From contig NZ_JAFIBU010000001.1 of assembly GCF_017833255.1 (NCBI RefSeq), positions 868,001-932,000 on the forward strand: a DNA stretch of 64,000 nt. Direction: 5' to 3'. The translations under genes were made by a program, and so were the position numbers. Of the stretch, positions 53,131-60,402 are shown piece after piece (the first letter of the stretch is position 1; the number at the start of each line of letters is the position of its first letter). The notes below the pieces were generated by a model. The model was not told where the DNA came from and did not search any database. It was given only the letters and a program-made list of their open reading frames with translations. The DNA is from Paenibacillus sp. PvR098 (GTDB taxonomy: Bacteria > Bacillota > Bacilli > Paenibacillales > NBRC-103111).

Positions 53131-53694
53131 ATGTACGATATTGCTGTTATTGGTGCTGGTCCTGCTGGAGCAACTGCTTCACTCTTTGCTGCTAAAGCCG
53201 GTAAAAAAACGTTATTAATTGATAATGATAAAACAATGACAAAAAGAGCTTGGGTTGAAAACCATTACGGTGTAATGGAAATCACAGGACCTGAGCTTGT
53301 AGAAATAGGAAAAAAGCAGGCAAGCAAATTTGGGGCAGAAATTGTTATCAATACAGTTGATAACATTACTGAATCAGAGACGGGTTACAAAATTCATGTA
53401 GAGAACCAAACATTTGAATCGAAACAAGTGATTTTGGCTACTGGAGCCTTAATTGATCTGGCCGAAAAGATTGGAGTGACCACTAAAGATGGAACAGAAC
53501 CGCGCATAAAGAAAGTGATCTCCGTCGACAGCAATGGAAAAACAAGCAAAAATGGCATTTGGGCAGCAGGAACTGTAGCAGGGGTAAGCGTTCATACCAT
53601 TATCACAGCTGGCGATGGTGCGAAAGTGGCGATTAATGCGATAAGTGAATTAAATGGGGAACGTTATGTTGACCATGATGTACTTAAGTCTTAA
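53131..53694 (+). CDS. Short FAD-binding oxidoreductase (thioredoxin reductase-like fold without NADPH domain)
   Basis: 187-residue flavoprotein. VIGAGPAGATASLFAAKAG forms the FAD Rossmann motif at the start; the ATGALID segment lies near 110 and IWAAGTVAGVSVHTIITAGDGAKVA near 148 closes the FAD site. The central NADPH domain and the CxxC of thioredoxin reductases are absent, giving a single-domain protein. Such short members exist in Bacilli but their electron donor is not known. It follows azoR by 29 bases, so co-expression in quinone stress is likely. A terminator follows. Confidence 0.8.
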   Translation: MYDIAVIGAGPAGATASLFAAKAGKKTLLIDNDKTMTKRAWVENHYGVMEITGPELVEIGKKQASKFGAEIVINTVDNITESETGYKIHVENQTFESKQVILATGALIDLAEKIGVTTKDGTEPRIKKVISVDSNGKTSKNGIWAAGTVAGVSVHTIITAGDGAKVAINAISELNGERYVDHDVLKS

Positions 53695-53730
53695 TTCAAT
53701 TTAGAAACAAGGTAACGGTTTACTTTTTTA

Positions 53731-53764
53731 AAAATGTCGGGGCATCTTGCCTTCGACATTTTTT
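53731..53764 (+). terminator. Terminator of the azoR operon
   Basis: AAAATGTCG / CGACATTTT stem extended by GGCA/TGCC, followed by TTTT. Confidence 0.75.
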
Positions 53765-53860
53765 CCCTATCTATGTTTCTCAATCAAAAGTTGGTTCTGT
53801 TTTAGGAAATCTTACAACCACAGGTTCTACCGAAAATAGACCATGTATCCTTGAAGACCC

Positions 53861-54160
53861 ATGCCAAAGGAGCTACCAAAAGTGTACTGCGCAAAATCAC
53901 AAACTAAATTTGAGAAAGCTATGGCTATCATCAGCACACGGTGGTGTGTTTTAATTGTGTACCAGCTTCTTTTAGGCCCAAGACGATTCTCAGAGATTGA
54001 ATCCGCTATTCACATAAGTTCAAGACTACTAACCGAAAGATTGAAGTACTTGGAGCATGAAGGAATCGTGAAACATGATTGGATGAGGTATTCTTTAACG
54101 AAAAAAGGTTTAGCGATGGAAGACACGATACGGAACATTGAGAATTGGGCAATAAACTAA
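53861..54160 (+). CDS. HxlR family transcriptional regulator
   Basis: 99-residue winged helix of the HxlR/DUF24 type (AMAIISTRWCVLIVYQLLLG near 21, then RRFSEIESAIHISSRLLTERLKYLEHEGIV and the wing YSLTKKG). Two Cys are present, one at YCAK near the start as in redox-sensing YodB/HypR members. No good ribosome binding site was found before ATG 53861, so the exact start is unsure. It may sense electrophiles together with the preceding MarR group. AT-rich. Confidence 0.82.
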   Translation: MPKELPKVYCAKSQTKFEKAMAIISTRWCVLIVYQLLLGPRRFSEIESAIHISSRLLTERLKYLEHEGIVKHDWMRYSLTKKGLAMEDTIRNIENWAIN

Positions 54161-54540
54161 GGCATATTCTTCACTCTATGGATCGATTTATAAACAGACA
54201 GTCACTTTGTTTGCGCGAACATTGCACCTGAAATATGTACTACAAGTTCAGATCATGACATTTGCATTTATACCAAGCTTAGTAGCCAGATCTTGAAGAT
54301 AACTGCTAGTTAGTTGAATGGCCGATCGCCATTCTAATCCTTTATTTTCTCAGTAAGAATGTACATCCCCACAAGAATGGCGACTTCCCCCCAATTCTGG
54401 ATAAAATAATAAAGGCATCACTAGGTTCGGATTCACCTCTAAGATGCCTAAATCTCATTGCCCTCCATTTCATAATATATTTGAGGAGAGCATTTGAGGT
54501 AACACCTTTCCAGTGAAGCTTTCTTGTGTTAAAATGGGTT
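54161..54540. other. AT-rich stretch with no clear gene
   Basis: Short minus-strand frames exist; one reads IQNWGEVAILVGMYILTEKI before a stop and might be the tail of a lost small membrane protein. A GCCATTCT motif appears in both orientations around 54320-54390. Nothing convincing is encoded. Confidence 0.3.
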
Positions 54541-54560
54541 TAGAAACGTATGATTTGAAT

Positions 54561-54698
54561 ACACTTGTAAAAGACCGCAGATGTCGCGAGCATCCACGGT
54601 CCGTACAATAGATTGCCTTTCAAGGGCGATCAGCATCACCAAGTAACAGAAGGTAGACCTCCGTGGCTGGTAGGCTCAAGGGAGGTCTACTTTTTTTT
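54561..54698 (+). ncRNA. Candidate type I antitoxin RNA, module 1
   Basis: An RNA ending at the perfect hairpin GTAGACCTCC / GGAGGTCTAC plus eight T (54653-54698), which overlaps the last bases of the toxin frame on the other strand. Its 5' hairpin AAAGACCG...CGGTCC and the linker TACAAT recur in the RNA at 63.5 kb. An internal AGCATCACC (54632-54640) is exactly complementary to the toxin ribosome binding site region GGTGATGCT. A -10-like TATGAT is at 54549-54554, but the -35 is weak, so the 5' end is approximate. Confidence 0.6.
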
Positions 54699-54770
54699 GA
54701 GGTAGGAAAGTAAGGTCAGGATGAACATACCGAACATGAACATCAAGCTTAATGCATCCTTAACTTCCAT
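54687..54770 (-). CDS. Holin-like type I toxin peptide, module 1
   Basis: 27-residue peptide beginning MEVKDALSLMFMFGMF: a short acidic start, one membrane helix, then YLKKK. This is the pattern of the putative holin-like toxin family (TxpA/BsrE/BsrG type), whose members insert in the membrane. GGAAAGGAGGTGATGCT gives a strong ribosome binding site. The stop codon lies inside the terminator of the convergent antitoxin RNA, the normal 3'-overlap layout. Related to the peptide at 63618. Confidence 0.75.
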   Translation of the reverse strand: MEVKDALSLMFMFGMFILTLLSYLKKK

Positions 54771-54910
54771 AGCATCACCTCCTTTCCAGGAGATGAGCTA
54801 ACCGCCCTTGAGAAAGCCGATTCTATTGTATCCATATTGTACCATACAATCGGTTATGCGAACATATGATTCTATTCCTATTTATATGTTACTGTCGAAC
54901 AACCTGTGGC

Positions 54911-55855
54911 TTACTCCGAGTCCCGTTCCTCTTTCTTGTTGTTCGTCACGCCGAATGGCACATGCACGGACGGTACAATTCTCGCTACACCCTCAATGTG
55001 ACCAACCTGATCATCAAAGAAAATATGGGGCTTAAATATTCTTAATACTCTTCCTTTGTCGACTCCTCCCAGGAAGAACGCCTCATCGACTCTTATATCC
55101 AATTTCCTCAACGTCGTAATAACTCTCTCATGCGCAGGAGCATTCCTGGCCGTTGCGATGGCCACTCTGATTTTGGGCTTATATTCCGAGTTATTCTTAT
55201 TCTTCTCGATCTCTCTTCTCTGCAGTTTGGATATTTCGGTAAAGAAGCGTAACAGCGGTCCTCCAGGAAGCGGCTCCCCCGCGTTCAACCTCTCATGATC
55301 ATGAAATAATTGCAAAGCGCCTCCTTCCTGGAATACAGATTCTGCCGAATCATCTGCAATCACTCCATCAAAATCGAACGCAATTCTTAGTTCCTGATCT
55401 TCATCATCATCAATATAGTCCGTTGGATGAATACACCCTGCCGGAAAACCGCGTTCAACCGCTTCTTTCACATCTTTAGGATTTCCGGACAAAAAAAGCG
55501 AAGCGTTGAATGCTTCCATATATTGAAACGGATTGCTTCCTGTCACAAATACGGCCCTGCTAATGGGAAGCTTGTAGTGCTCTATGGACTTAAACACGCG
55601 TAGTCCGGTATCCGGATCATTGCGTGATAACAAGACCACTTCAACAGGCTGATCTTCAGCATCATTGATACTTAAGAGCCTTTTGATCAGCGGAAATGCT
55701 ACCCCCGTGTTTAGAACATCATTCTCATGCTCTCTTTGATACTGTCTGTATTTGTCTTCGCCCTTATTTCTAAACACCCTGTCCGATTCGGTTAAATCAA
55801 ATAGCGCACTGGATGCAACGGCGATCACAAACTTGTCTTCAATTTGGTAAGGCAT
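54911..55855 (-). CDS. 5'-nucleotidase, cytosolic type I-like (PF06189 family)
   Basis: 314-residue cytoplasmic phosphatase. The N-terminal VIAVASSALFDLTESDRVF and GTGVAFPLIKRLL-type segments (here NTGVAFPLIKRLL near 50) are family features, and the HAD-like acid motif IAFDFDGVIADDSAE near residue 158 is the catalytic site. A conserved VFVTGSNPFQYMEAFNASLFLS segment is near 102 and FLGGVDKGRVL near 268. It should dephosphorylate nucleoside monophosphates. It is AT-rich and stands alone in an accessory-looking region. AAAGGAG precedes the ATG. Confidence 0.87.
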   Translation of the reverse strand: MPYQIEDKFVIAVASSALFDLTESDRVFRNKGEDKYRQYQREHENDVLNTGVAFPLIKRLLSINDAEDQPVEVVLLSRNDPDTGLRVFKSIEHYKLPISRAVFVTGSNPFQYMEAFNASLFLSGNPKDVKEAVERGFPAGCIHPTDYIDDDEDQELRIAFDFDGVIADDSAESVFQEGGALQLFHDHERLNAGEPLPGGPLLRFFTEISKLQRREIEKNKNNSEYKPKIRVAIATARNAPAHERVITTLRKLDIRVDEAFFLGGVDKGRVLRIFKPHIFFDDQVGHIEGVARIVPSVHVPFGVTNNKKEERDSE

Positions 55856-56121
55856 GGTGTTCTCCTTTGCTGGAATTTACTACTTCATTGATATTTCTTA
55901 TCCCATTGTATAAATAGTATTCCTCCCATGAGTATTCCGCCAAGTTTAATTTATTGATTCTGCTCGGGTGTCTTCCCCATAGAAAAGATGGCTTTTGATT
56001 GTATGGTTGCGTTTTTTGTTTCTATCAAATTGTCACACCCTCAACATTTTTTCATTAATGGCGACCGCAGCGTGAATGCTATGTTATCAGAAAATAACAA
56101 GACTCTCAGAATCCACTACTT
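55856..56121. other. Gene-free interval containing the first copy of a 22-base repeat
   Basis: No gene is supported. A plus-strand frame from 55988 overlaps the methyltransferase gene and has no ribosome binding site. Confidence 0.4.
56070..56091. repeat. 22-base repeat, copy 1
   Basis: GCGTGAATGCTATGTTATCAGA lies 30 bases after the stop of the methyltransferase gene (minus strand). It matches copy 2 at 56929 in 19 of 22 positions and has the same orientation to its gene. Confidence 0.5.
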
Positions 56122-56673
56122 TCAAGCGTTTCTTCCTTCCACTGTAATAAATATCTTATTCATATATGTCTTTTTATTAACGATCTCTATTCCCTCTTGT
56201 CTCAGTAATTGTTCAGTATTTCTATTTAGATGACACCCGTCACATATTCTTTTCCATATCGGTGTCAATAGGTCTTGCATTGCCGCTAACATTTTATGTT
56301 CGTGTCGGGTGTGTTCAAATATTAAAATTTTTCCTTTTGGTTTACATACCCTCATCATTTCTCTAATTGCCTTTTTCGGATCAGGAATTGTGCAAAACAC
56401 CAACGTTCCAACTACAGTATCAAATGAATGGTCCTTAAATGGTAATTTCTCAGCGTTTCCTTCTACCACATGAATGGGTGCATCCGTCTGATCAGCCCTT
56501 TTATGGGCTAAATCCCTTAAGACGTCATTTGGTTCAATCGCGGTTACCGATACGTGTTTATAAAAGGGAAAGTTAATTCCAGTGCCACAACCGATCTCTA
56601 GCACTTCCCCTTCTGCTTTACTTATTATTTCTGTTCTTATCTGTGTAAAAGTTTTCTTTTCTAATGGTTTCAT
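56122..56673 (-). CDS. Class I SAM-dependent methyltransferase
   Basis: 183-residue protein. Motif I VLEIGCGTGINFPF is near residue 25, the acidic loop VTAIEPND near 44, and HSFDTVVGTLVFCTIPDPKKAIREM near 82 marks the ubiquinone/menaquinone-type (Methyltransf_11) group. The substrate is unknown. From ATG 56673 the usual first helix is absent and no ribosome binding site is visible. Reading upstream in frame gives NNWFVNHYDRLMKPLE, as in homologues, and GGGGAGAG precedes a run of ATT codons, so an ATT start at 56709 is possible. Confidence 0.82.
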   Translation of the reverse strand: MKPLEKKTFTQIRTEIISKAEGEVLEIGCGTGINFPFYKHVSVTAIEPNDVLRDLAHKRADQTDAPIHVVEGNAEKLPFKDHSFDTVVGTLVFCTIPDPKKAIREMMRVCKPKGKILIFEHTRHEHKMLAAMQDLLTPIWKRICDGCHLNRNTEQLLRQEGIEIVNKKTYMNKIFITVEGRNA

Positions 56674-56928
56674 TAATCGATCATAATGGTTTACAAACCA
56701 ATTATTAATAATAATCTCTCCCCTGTTCTTATATCCACTTCAAGTTAATCAATTGTTGCTTATTCTTGCCGAAATTACATTGAGCAATAATACTAAAATT
56801 CTTCATATAATTGTTCAAATTTATTTTTATCAATAATTGATCCTGGCCTTAAATCTAAACAATTACTTGCATTAATAGCAACACCAACTATATAGTATTC
56901 TACTTTTTATTATTTGAATTGCAGCAAT

Positions 56929-56950
56929 GCGTGAATGCGGTGTTATCTGA
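56929..56950. repeat. 22-base repeat, copy 2
   Basis: GCGTGAATGCGGTGTTATCTGA lies 37 bases after the stop of the lipoprotein gene, in the same relative position as copy 1 after its gene. Confidence 0.5.
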
Positions 56951-56987
56951 TGGTGCAGCCTTCTCGAGTTACTTAACTGCTGGTTTT

Positions 56988-57347
56988 CTATTTCTGACTT
57001 TCTTCGTATTTTTTTAACCATTCCTTTCCGCTTGACCATTCTTTTACCGGATTTTTATCCTTTAGAATATCCGCACATGCCTTCGCCATGATCCATTCTT
57101 TCAAACCATTCTCTTCACTATGTTTTAAACTATTAATAAGGTACTCCGTCCCATCTGTACCTTCTCTTAAGATTTCTAGGTAAGCCTGATGATTGGGTTC
57201 TATATAGATGTTCGGGTTACTTGAGAAACTAGCATTAGGATTATTTAAAATAATGCTGAGATTCTTCTCAATCTCTTCCCCTACACTTACATTAGACTGA
57301 CAAGATGTGGTTATTAACAACATCATAATTATCAAAGCTGTTTTCAT
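56988..57347 (-). CDS. Small hypothetical lipoprotein
   Basis: 119-residue protein with an N-terminal signal segment MKTALIIMMLLITTSC ending in a lipobox-like Cys. The mature part is charged and helical (GTEYLINSLKHSEENGLKEWIM, KEWSSGKEWLKKYEESQ). I do not recognise the family; the alternation of short helices recalls HEAT-like or lipoprotein helical repeats. Start choice is uncertain (57347 or 57359); the ribosome binding site is weak. AT-rich, in the accessory stretch. Confidence 0.6.
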   Translation of the reverse strand: MKTALIIMMLLITTSCQSNVSVGEEIEKNLSIILNNPNASFSSNPNIYIEPNHQAYLEILREGTDGTEYLINSLKHSEENGLKEWIMAKACADILKDKNPVKEWSSGKEWLKKYEESQK

Positions 57348-57359
57348 ATAGTTATGCAT

Positions 57360-57596
57360 CTCAAATCTTTTAGATTTTATATTACTTTGCTGCACTTTCA
57401 GATAACTTTCAGATAACGTCTCTTGCATTCACGAACTAGCTTGGTTCGTGTTTGTTAACAATCTATTGTTTAATACGTAACAAGTATACTTAATCTTTTA
57501 TTTCCAATTTTAACATATACATTATAATTGGAGAACATATCCAATTAGAACGCCTGTTTGGAATAACAAATCTTTGACTTTTTTTCCACGAAACAC
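57360..57596. other. AT-rich gene-free stretch with a small inverted repeat
   Basis: Holds CACGAAC-N7-GTTCGTG (57430-57450), preceded by GCATTCACG, the same core as the 22-base repeats but in the opposite orientation. Nothing else is seen. Confidence 0.35.
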
Positions 57597-57625
57597 AAAA
57601 AAGCCTGATTTCTTTCTCAGGCTTT
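57597..57625 (-). terminator. Terminator of the hydroxyacid dehydrogenase/larE operon
   Basis: AAAGCCTGA / TCAGGCTTT stem with a T-run on the minus strand. Confidence 0.75.
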
Positions 57626-57684
57626 CCTGCAATATAAATTCAAATATATAAGGCCCAAAATTGCTCGACCTACTTCCTCGCAAA

Positions 57685-58680
57685 CTACGCCTTCACTAAC
57701 TCCTGCAACTCCTTCACCACATTCTGAGGAGAGTCGCTGGTCAATGCCGACACAAGATTCTTCGCAGCCAACATGGCCATGTCGCGGCGCGTGGCAGTTG
57801 TAGCCGAGCCGATATGCGGCAGCGTCACAACATTAGGCATCCGCAGCAGAGGGTTGTCCGGTGTAGGCGGCTCCGGATCGAACACGTCAAGTCCCGCCCC
57901 GCGAATCCGGCCGGATTCTAGCGCTTCGATCATGGCCTGTTCATCGACAGTCTGGCCGCGGGAAGCGTTGATGAAGAAGGCCGTTGGCTTCATCATCTCA
58001 AAATGCTCCTTGCGAATAAAATGAACCGTCTCTGGCGTCAATGGTGTCATCAGTACGACAAAATCCGACTGCTGCAGCAGCTCTTCCAGAGTGCTATATT
58101 TTGCGCCGTAGAGCTCCTCGGCCTCGGGACGACGGCTGCGGTTATAATACAACAGCTCCATATCGAAGCCGTTCACTGCCCGCTTGGCGATGGCCTCGCC
58201 GATGCGGCCCATCCCCATAATTCCGAGCGTACGGTGATGCACGTCCATACCAAAGAGCATGTCATCGGTAATCCCTTTCCCCCGCTGCCATTTCCCCTGC
58301 TTCACGAACGCATCCAGTTCAGGGATCCGGCGCGCGGCGGACAGCATGAGCGCCAGTACGAGATCAGCTACGGTATCGTCAAGTACAGTTGGCGTATGCG
58401 TCCCGAGAATGCCCCGAGCCTTCATGGCCTCTATGTCATAGTGGTTATATCCCACGGATACACTGCTCACGGCTCTTAGCTGGGGAGCATGATCCAGCAG
58501 CTCCTGATTAATCGGAACGCCGGTAGCCAGCAGTCCTTCCACGTCCGATAGCTCAGCCAGCAAGGCTTGACGCGAAGCTGTGCCTTGTCCATCCCATATC
58601 TTGCAATCGCAGTGCTGTTCCAGATAAGCCAAAACTTCCGACTCAACCGGCTTGGCGATATATATCTTTGGTTTTCCCAT
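57685..58680 (-). CDS. D-2-hydroxyacid dehydrogenase (glyoxylate/hydroxypyruvate reductase-like)
   Basis: 331-residue NAD(P)-dependent dehydrogenase. The Rossmann motif GIMGMGRIGEAIAKR is near residue 155, the catalytic Arg in NASRGQTVDEQA near 237, Glu in DVFDPEP near 264 and His in LPHIGSAT near 288. VSSVSVGYNHYDIEAM near 75 marks the glycerate dehydrogenase/GhrB/YvcT branch, which reduces glyoxylate, hydroxypyruvate or 2-ketogluconate. ATG 58680 lies ten bases after AGGAGG and is preferred to GTG 58686. It starts 14 bases after larE. Confidence 0.9.
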   Translation of the reverse strand: MGKPKIYIAKPVESEVLAYLEQHCDCKIWDGQGTASRQALLAELSDVEGLLATGVPINQELLDHAPQLRAVSSVSVGYNHYDIEAMKARGILGTHTPTVLDDTVADLVLALMLSAARRIPELDAFVKQGKWQRGKGITDDMLFGMDVHHRTLGIMGMGRIGEAIAKRAVNGFDMELLYYNRSRRPEAEELYGAKYSTLEELLQQSDFVVLMTPLTPETVHFIRKEHFEMMKPTAFFINASRGQTVDEQAMIEALESGRIRGAGLDVFDPEPPTPDNPLLRMPNVVTLPHIGSATTATRRDMAMLAAKNLVSALTSDSPQNVVKELQELVKA

Positions 58681-58694
58681 GATCACTTAGCCTC

Positions 58695-59546
58695 CTATTG
58701 CGCTGCCGCTTGAATGGCCTGCTGCTCCTGCGGCAGCACTTCGTTCAAGCTTCCCGAGCGGTAGCCCTTCAAATCCAGAGTTACGTAAGCGTAGCCGATT
58801 TCCTTGAGCTTGGCTTGAACGGTCTCCGCTACAGCGAGTACTTCAGCCAGCTCAGAAGCTGGTACTTCAATCCGGGCCAAGGTGTCATGCTGGCGTACGC
58901 GCACTTGACGGAAACCCAGCTGAATCAGAAAATCCTCCGCCTGATCAATCATGGAGAGCTTCTGGGCCGTAATCAGCTCACCGTATGGAATTCTTGAGGA
59001 CAAGCAGGCAAAGGATGGCTTATCCCATGTTTTCAATCCGAATTTGCGGGACAAATGACGAATTTCCGATTTCTTAATGCCTGCCTCGAGCAGCGGTGCA
59101 CGAACGCCTCGTTCATGCGCAGCCTGCAGGCCCGGACGATGCTCGCCCAAGTCGTCTGCGATGGCGCCAAATACGAGATGCTTGTAGCCATGCGCTTCAG
59201 CAATCGGAATCAAATGATCGAACAGAGAGTTTTTGCAAAAGTAACAGCGGTTCGTCGGATTCTCCGCATATCCCGGTATATTCAGCTCACTCGTATGAAT
59301 AACCTCATGCGGCGCTCCCATCTCGCTGGCCAGCGCGATGGCTTCATGTTTTTCCCTTTCGGGATAGGTTTCAGAATCGGCCGTAATCGCAAGCACACGG
59401 TCCTTACCCAGAAATTCCAAAGCTGCTTTCAACAAAAAAGCGCTATCAACACCGCCGGAAAAGGCGACTACGACTTTGTCCATAGACCGGAGAATGTCCC
59501 CAAGCTTTTCGTATTTTTGCTCTATTTGCTGCTCCATGTCCACCAA
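58695..59546 (-). CDS. larE: LarE-type ATP-dependent sulfur transferase
   Basis: 283-residue PP-loop enzyme. AFSGGVDSAFLLKA near residue 30 is the ATP pyrophosphatase loop; NRCYFCKNSLF near 103 and FACLSSRIPYGE near 182 are family segments, the latter containing the Cys that donates sulfur in sacrificial LarE. In Lactobacillus LarE finishes the nickel-pincer cofactor of lactate racemase, with LarB and LarC. None of larA, larB or larC is in the window. TTG at 59546 follows AGGAGG by eight bases. Operon with the dehydrogenase. Confidence 0.87.
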   Translation of the reverse strand: MVDMEQQIEQKYEKLGDILRSMDKVVVAFSGGVDSAFLLKAALEFLGKDRVLAITADSETYPEREKHEAIALASEMGAPHEVIHTSELNIPGYAENPTNRCYFCKNSLFDHLIPIAEAHGYKHLVFGAIADDLGEHRPGLQAAHERGVRAPLLEAGIKKSEIRHLSRKFGLKTWDKPSFACLSSRIPYGELITAQKLSMIDQAEDFLIQLGFRQVRVRQHDTLARIEVPASELAEVLAVAETVQAKLKEIGYAYVTLDLKGYRSGSLNEVLPQEQQAIQAAAQ

Positions 59547-59762
59547 GGATCCAGCCTCCTTTTTCTTATGTAAGGTTATCCTACGGATAATCCCCTATCG
59601 CACACGTTTGCAGATCGCAAGAGCGTTACTCCACTCTGACCTATTATAGACCCTTTTGGAGCCGAGAAAAAGGTATTTTTTATAAATCACTCTCTTCATT
59701 TTGCGCAAAAAAGCAGCCTGCTCCGCAAAAAGCAAGAACAGACTGCTCTTTCTTATACGTAA

Positions 59763-60245
59763 TTACTTACTCAACAGCCCTTTAATATCTTCTTCAAGCG
59801 CCTCAGGCTCCGTACGGGCGGAGAACTGCTTGACCGGCTCTCCATCACGGTTCACTAAGAACTTGACGAAGTTCCACTCAATATCTCCTGTGCGGGTATC
59901 TGCAGGGATGTTATTTACCAAATAGGTGTACAACGGATGCGCGTTCTCGCCTTTAACATCGATTTTGGCAAACATCGGGAATGTCACCTGATACTTCAGC
60001 TCGCAAAACTCTTTAATTTCTTCTTCCGTGCCTGGCTCCTGCCCGGCAAATTGGTTGCATGGGAAACCGAGGACAACCAGCTCTTGATCCTTGTATTTGT
60101 CGTAAAGAGCCTGAAGGCCTTTGTAATGCGGAGTCAATCCGCAAGCGCTGGCCGTATTGACGATCAGCAGCACCTTACCTTTGTAATCCGCGAGAGACTT
60201 TTCTGTTCCGTCAATAGTTTTGGCTGAAAAATCGTAGACTGACAT
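59763..60245 (-). CDS. Glutathione peroxidase homologue, thioredoxin-dependent (Cys type)
   Basis: 160-residue peroxidase of the BsaA/Gpx family. VNTASACGLTPHYKGLQ near residue 31 holds the peroxidatic Cys in place of selenocysteine, LGFPCNQFAGQEPG near 60 holds a second Cys, and WNFVKFLVNRDG near 125 supplies the Trp/Asn of the active site. In Firmicutes such proteins reduce peroxides with thioredoxin. The ATG has AGAGGA upstream. A weak terminator-like GCAG...CTGC hairpin lies at about 59706-59748. Confidence 0.92.
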   Translation of the reverse strand: MSVYDFSAKTIDGTEKSLADYKGKVLLIVNTASACGLTPHYKGLQALYDKYKDQELVVLGFPCNQFAGQEPGTEEEIKEFCELKYQVTFPMFAKIDVKGENAHPLYTYLVNNIPADTRTGDIEWNFVKFLVNRDGEPVKQFSARTEPEALEEDIKGLLSK

Positions 60246-60402
60246 GTTTTCCTCTCCTTATCGGTATGGATTGTAACCTCCCCTATTGTAGCATGAACTT
60301 CATTGGAATAAAAATCCATAACAGATTAGAGAAAAATAGCTCGCTCTGGTACAATAATGGAGAAATATAGAGTAAGAAGGCCGAAGGAGGTACTGCGCTA
60401 CT

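Noticed and set aside
55988..56233. 81-codon plus-strand frame
   Set aside because: Overlaps the 3' end of the methyltransferase gene and has no ribosome binding site.
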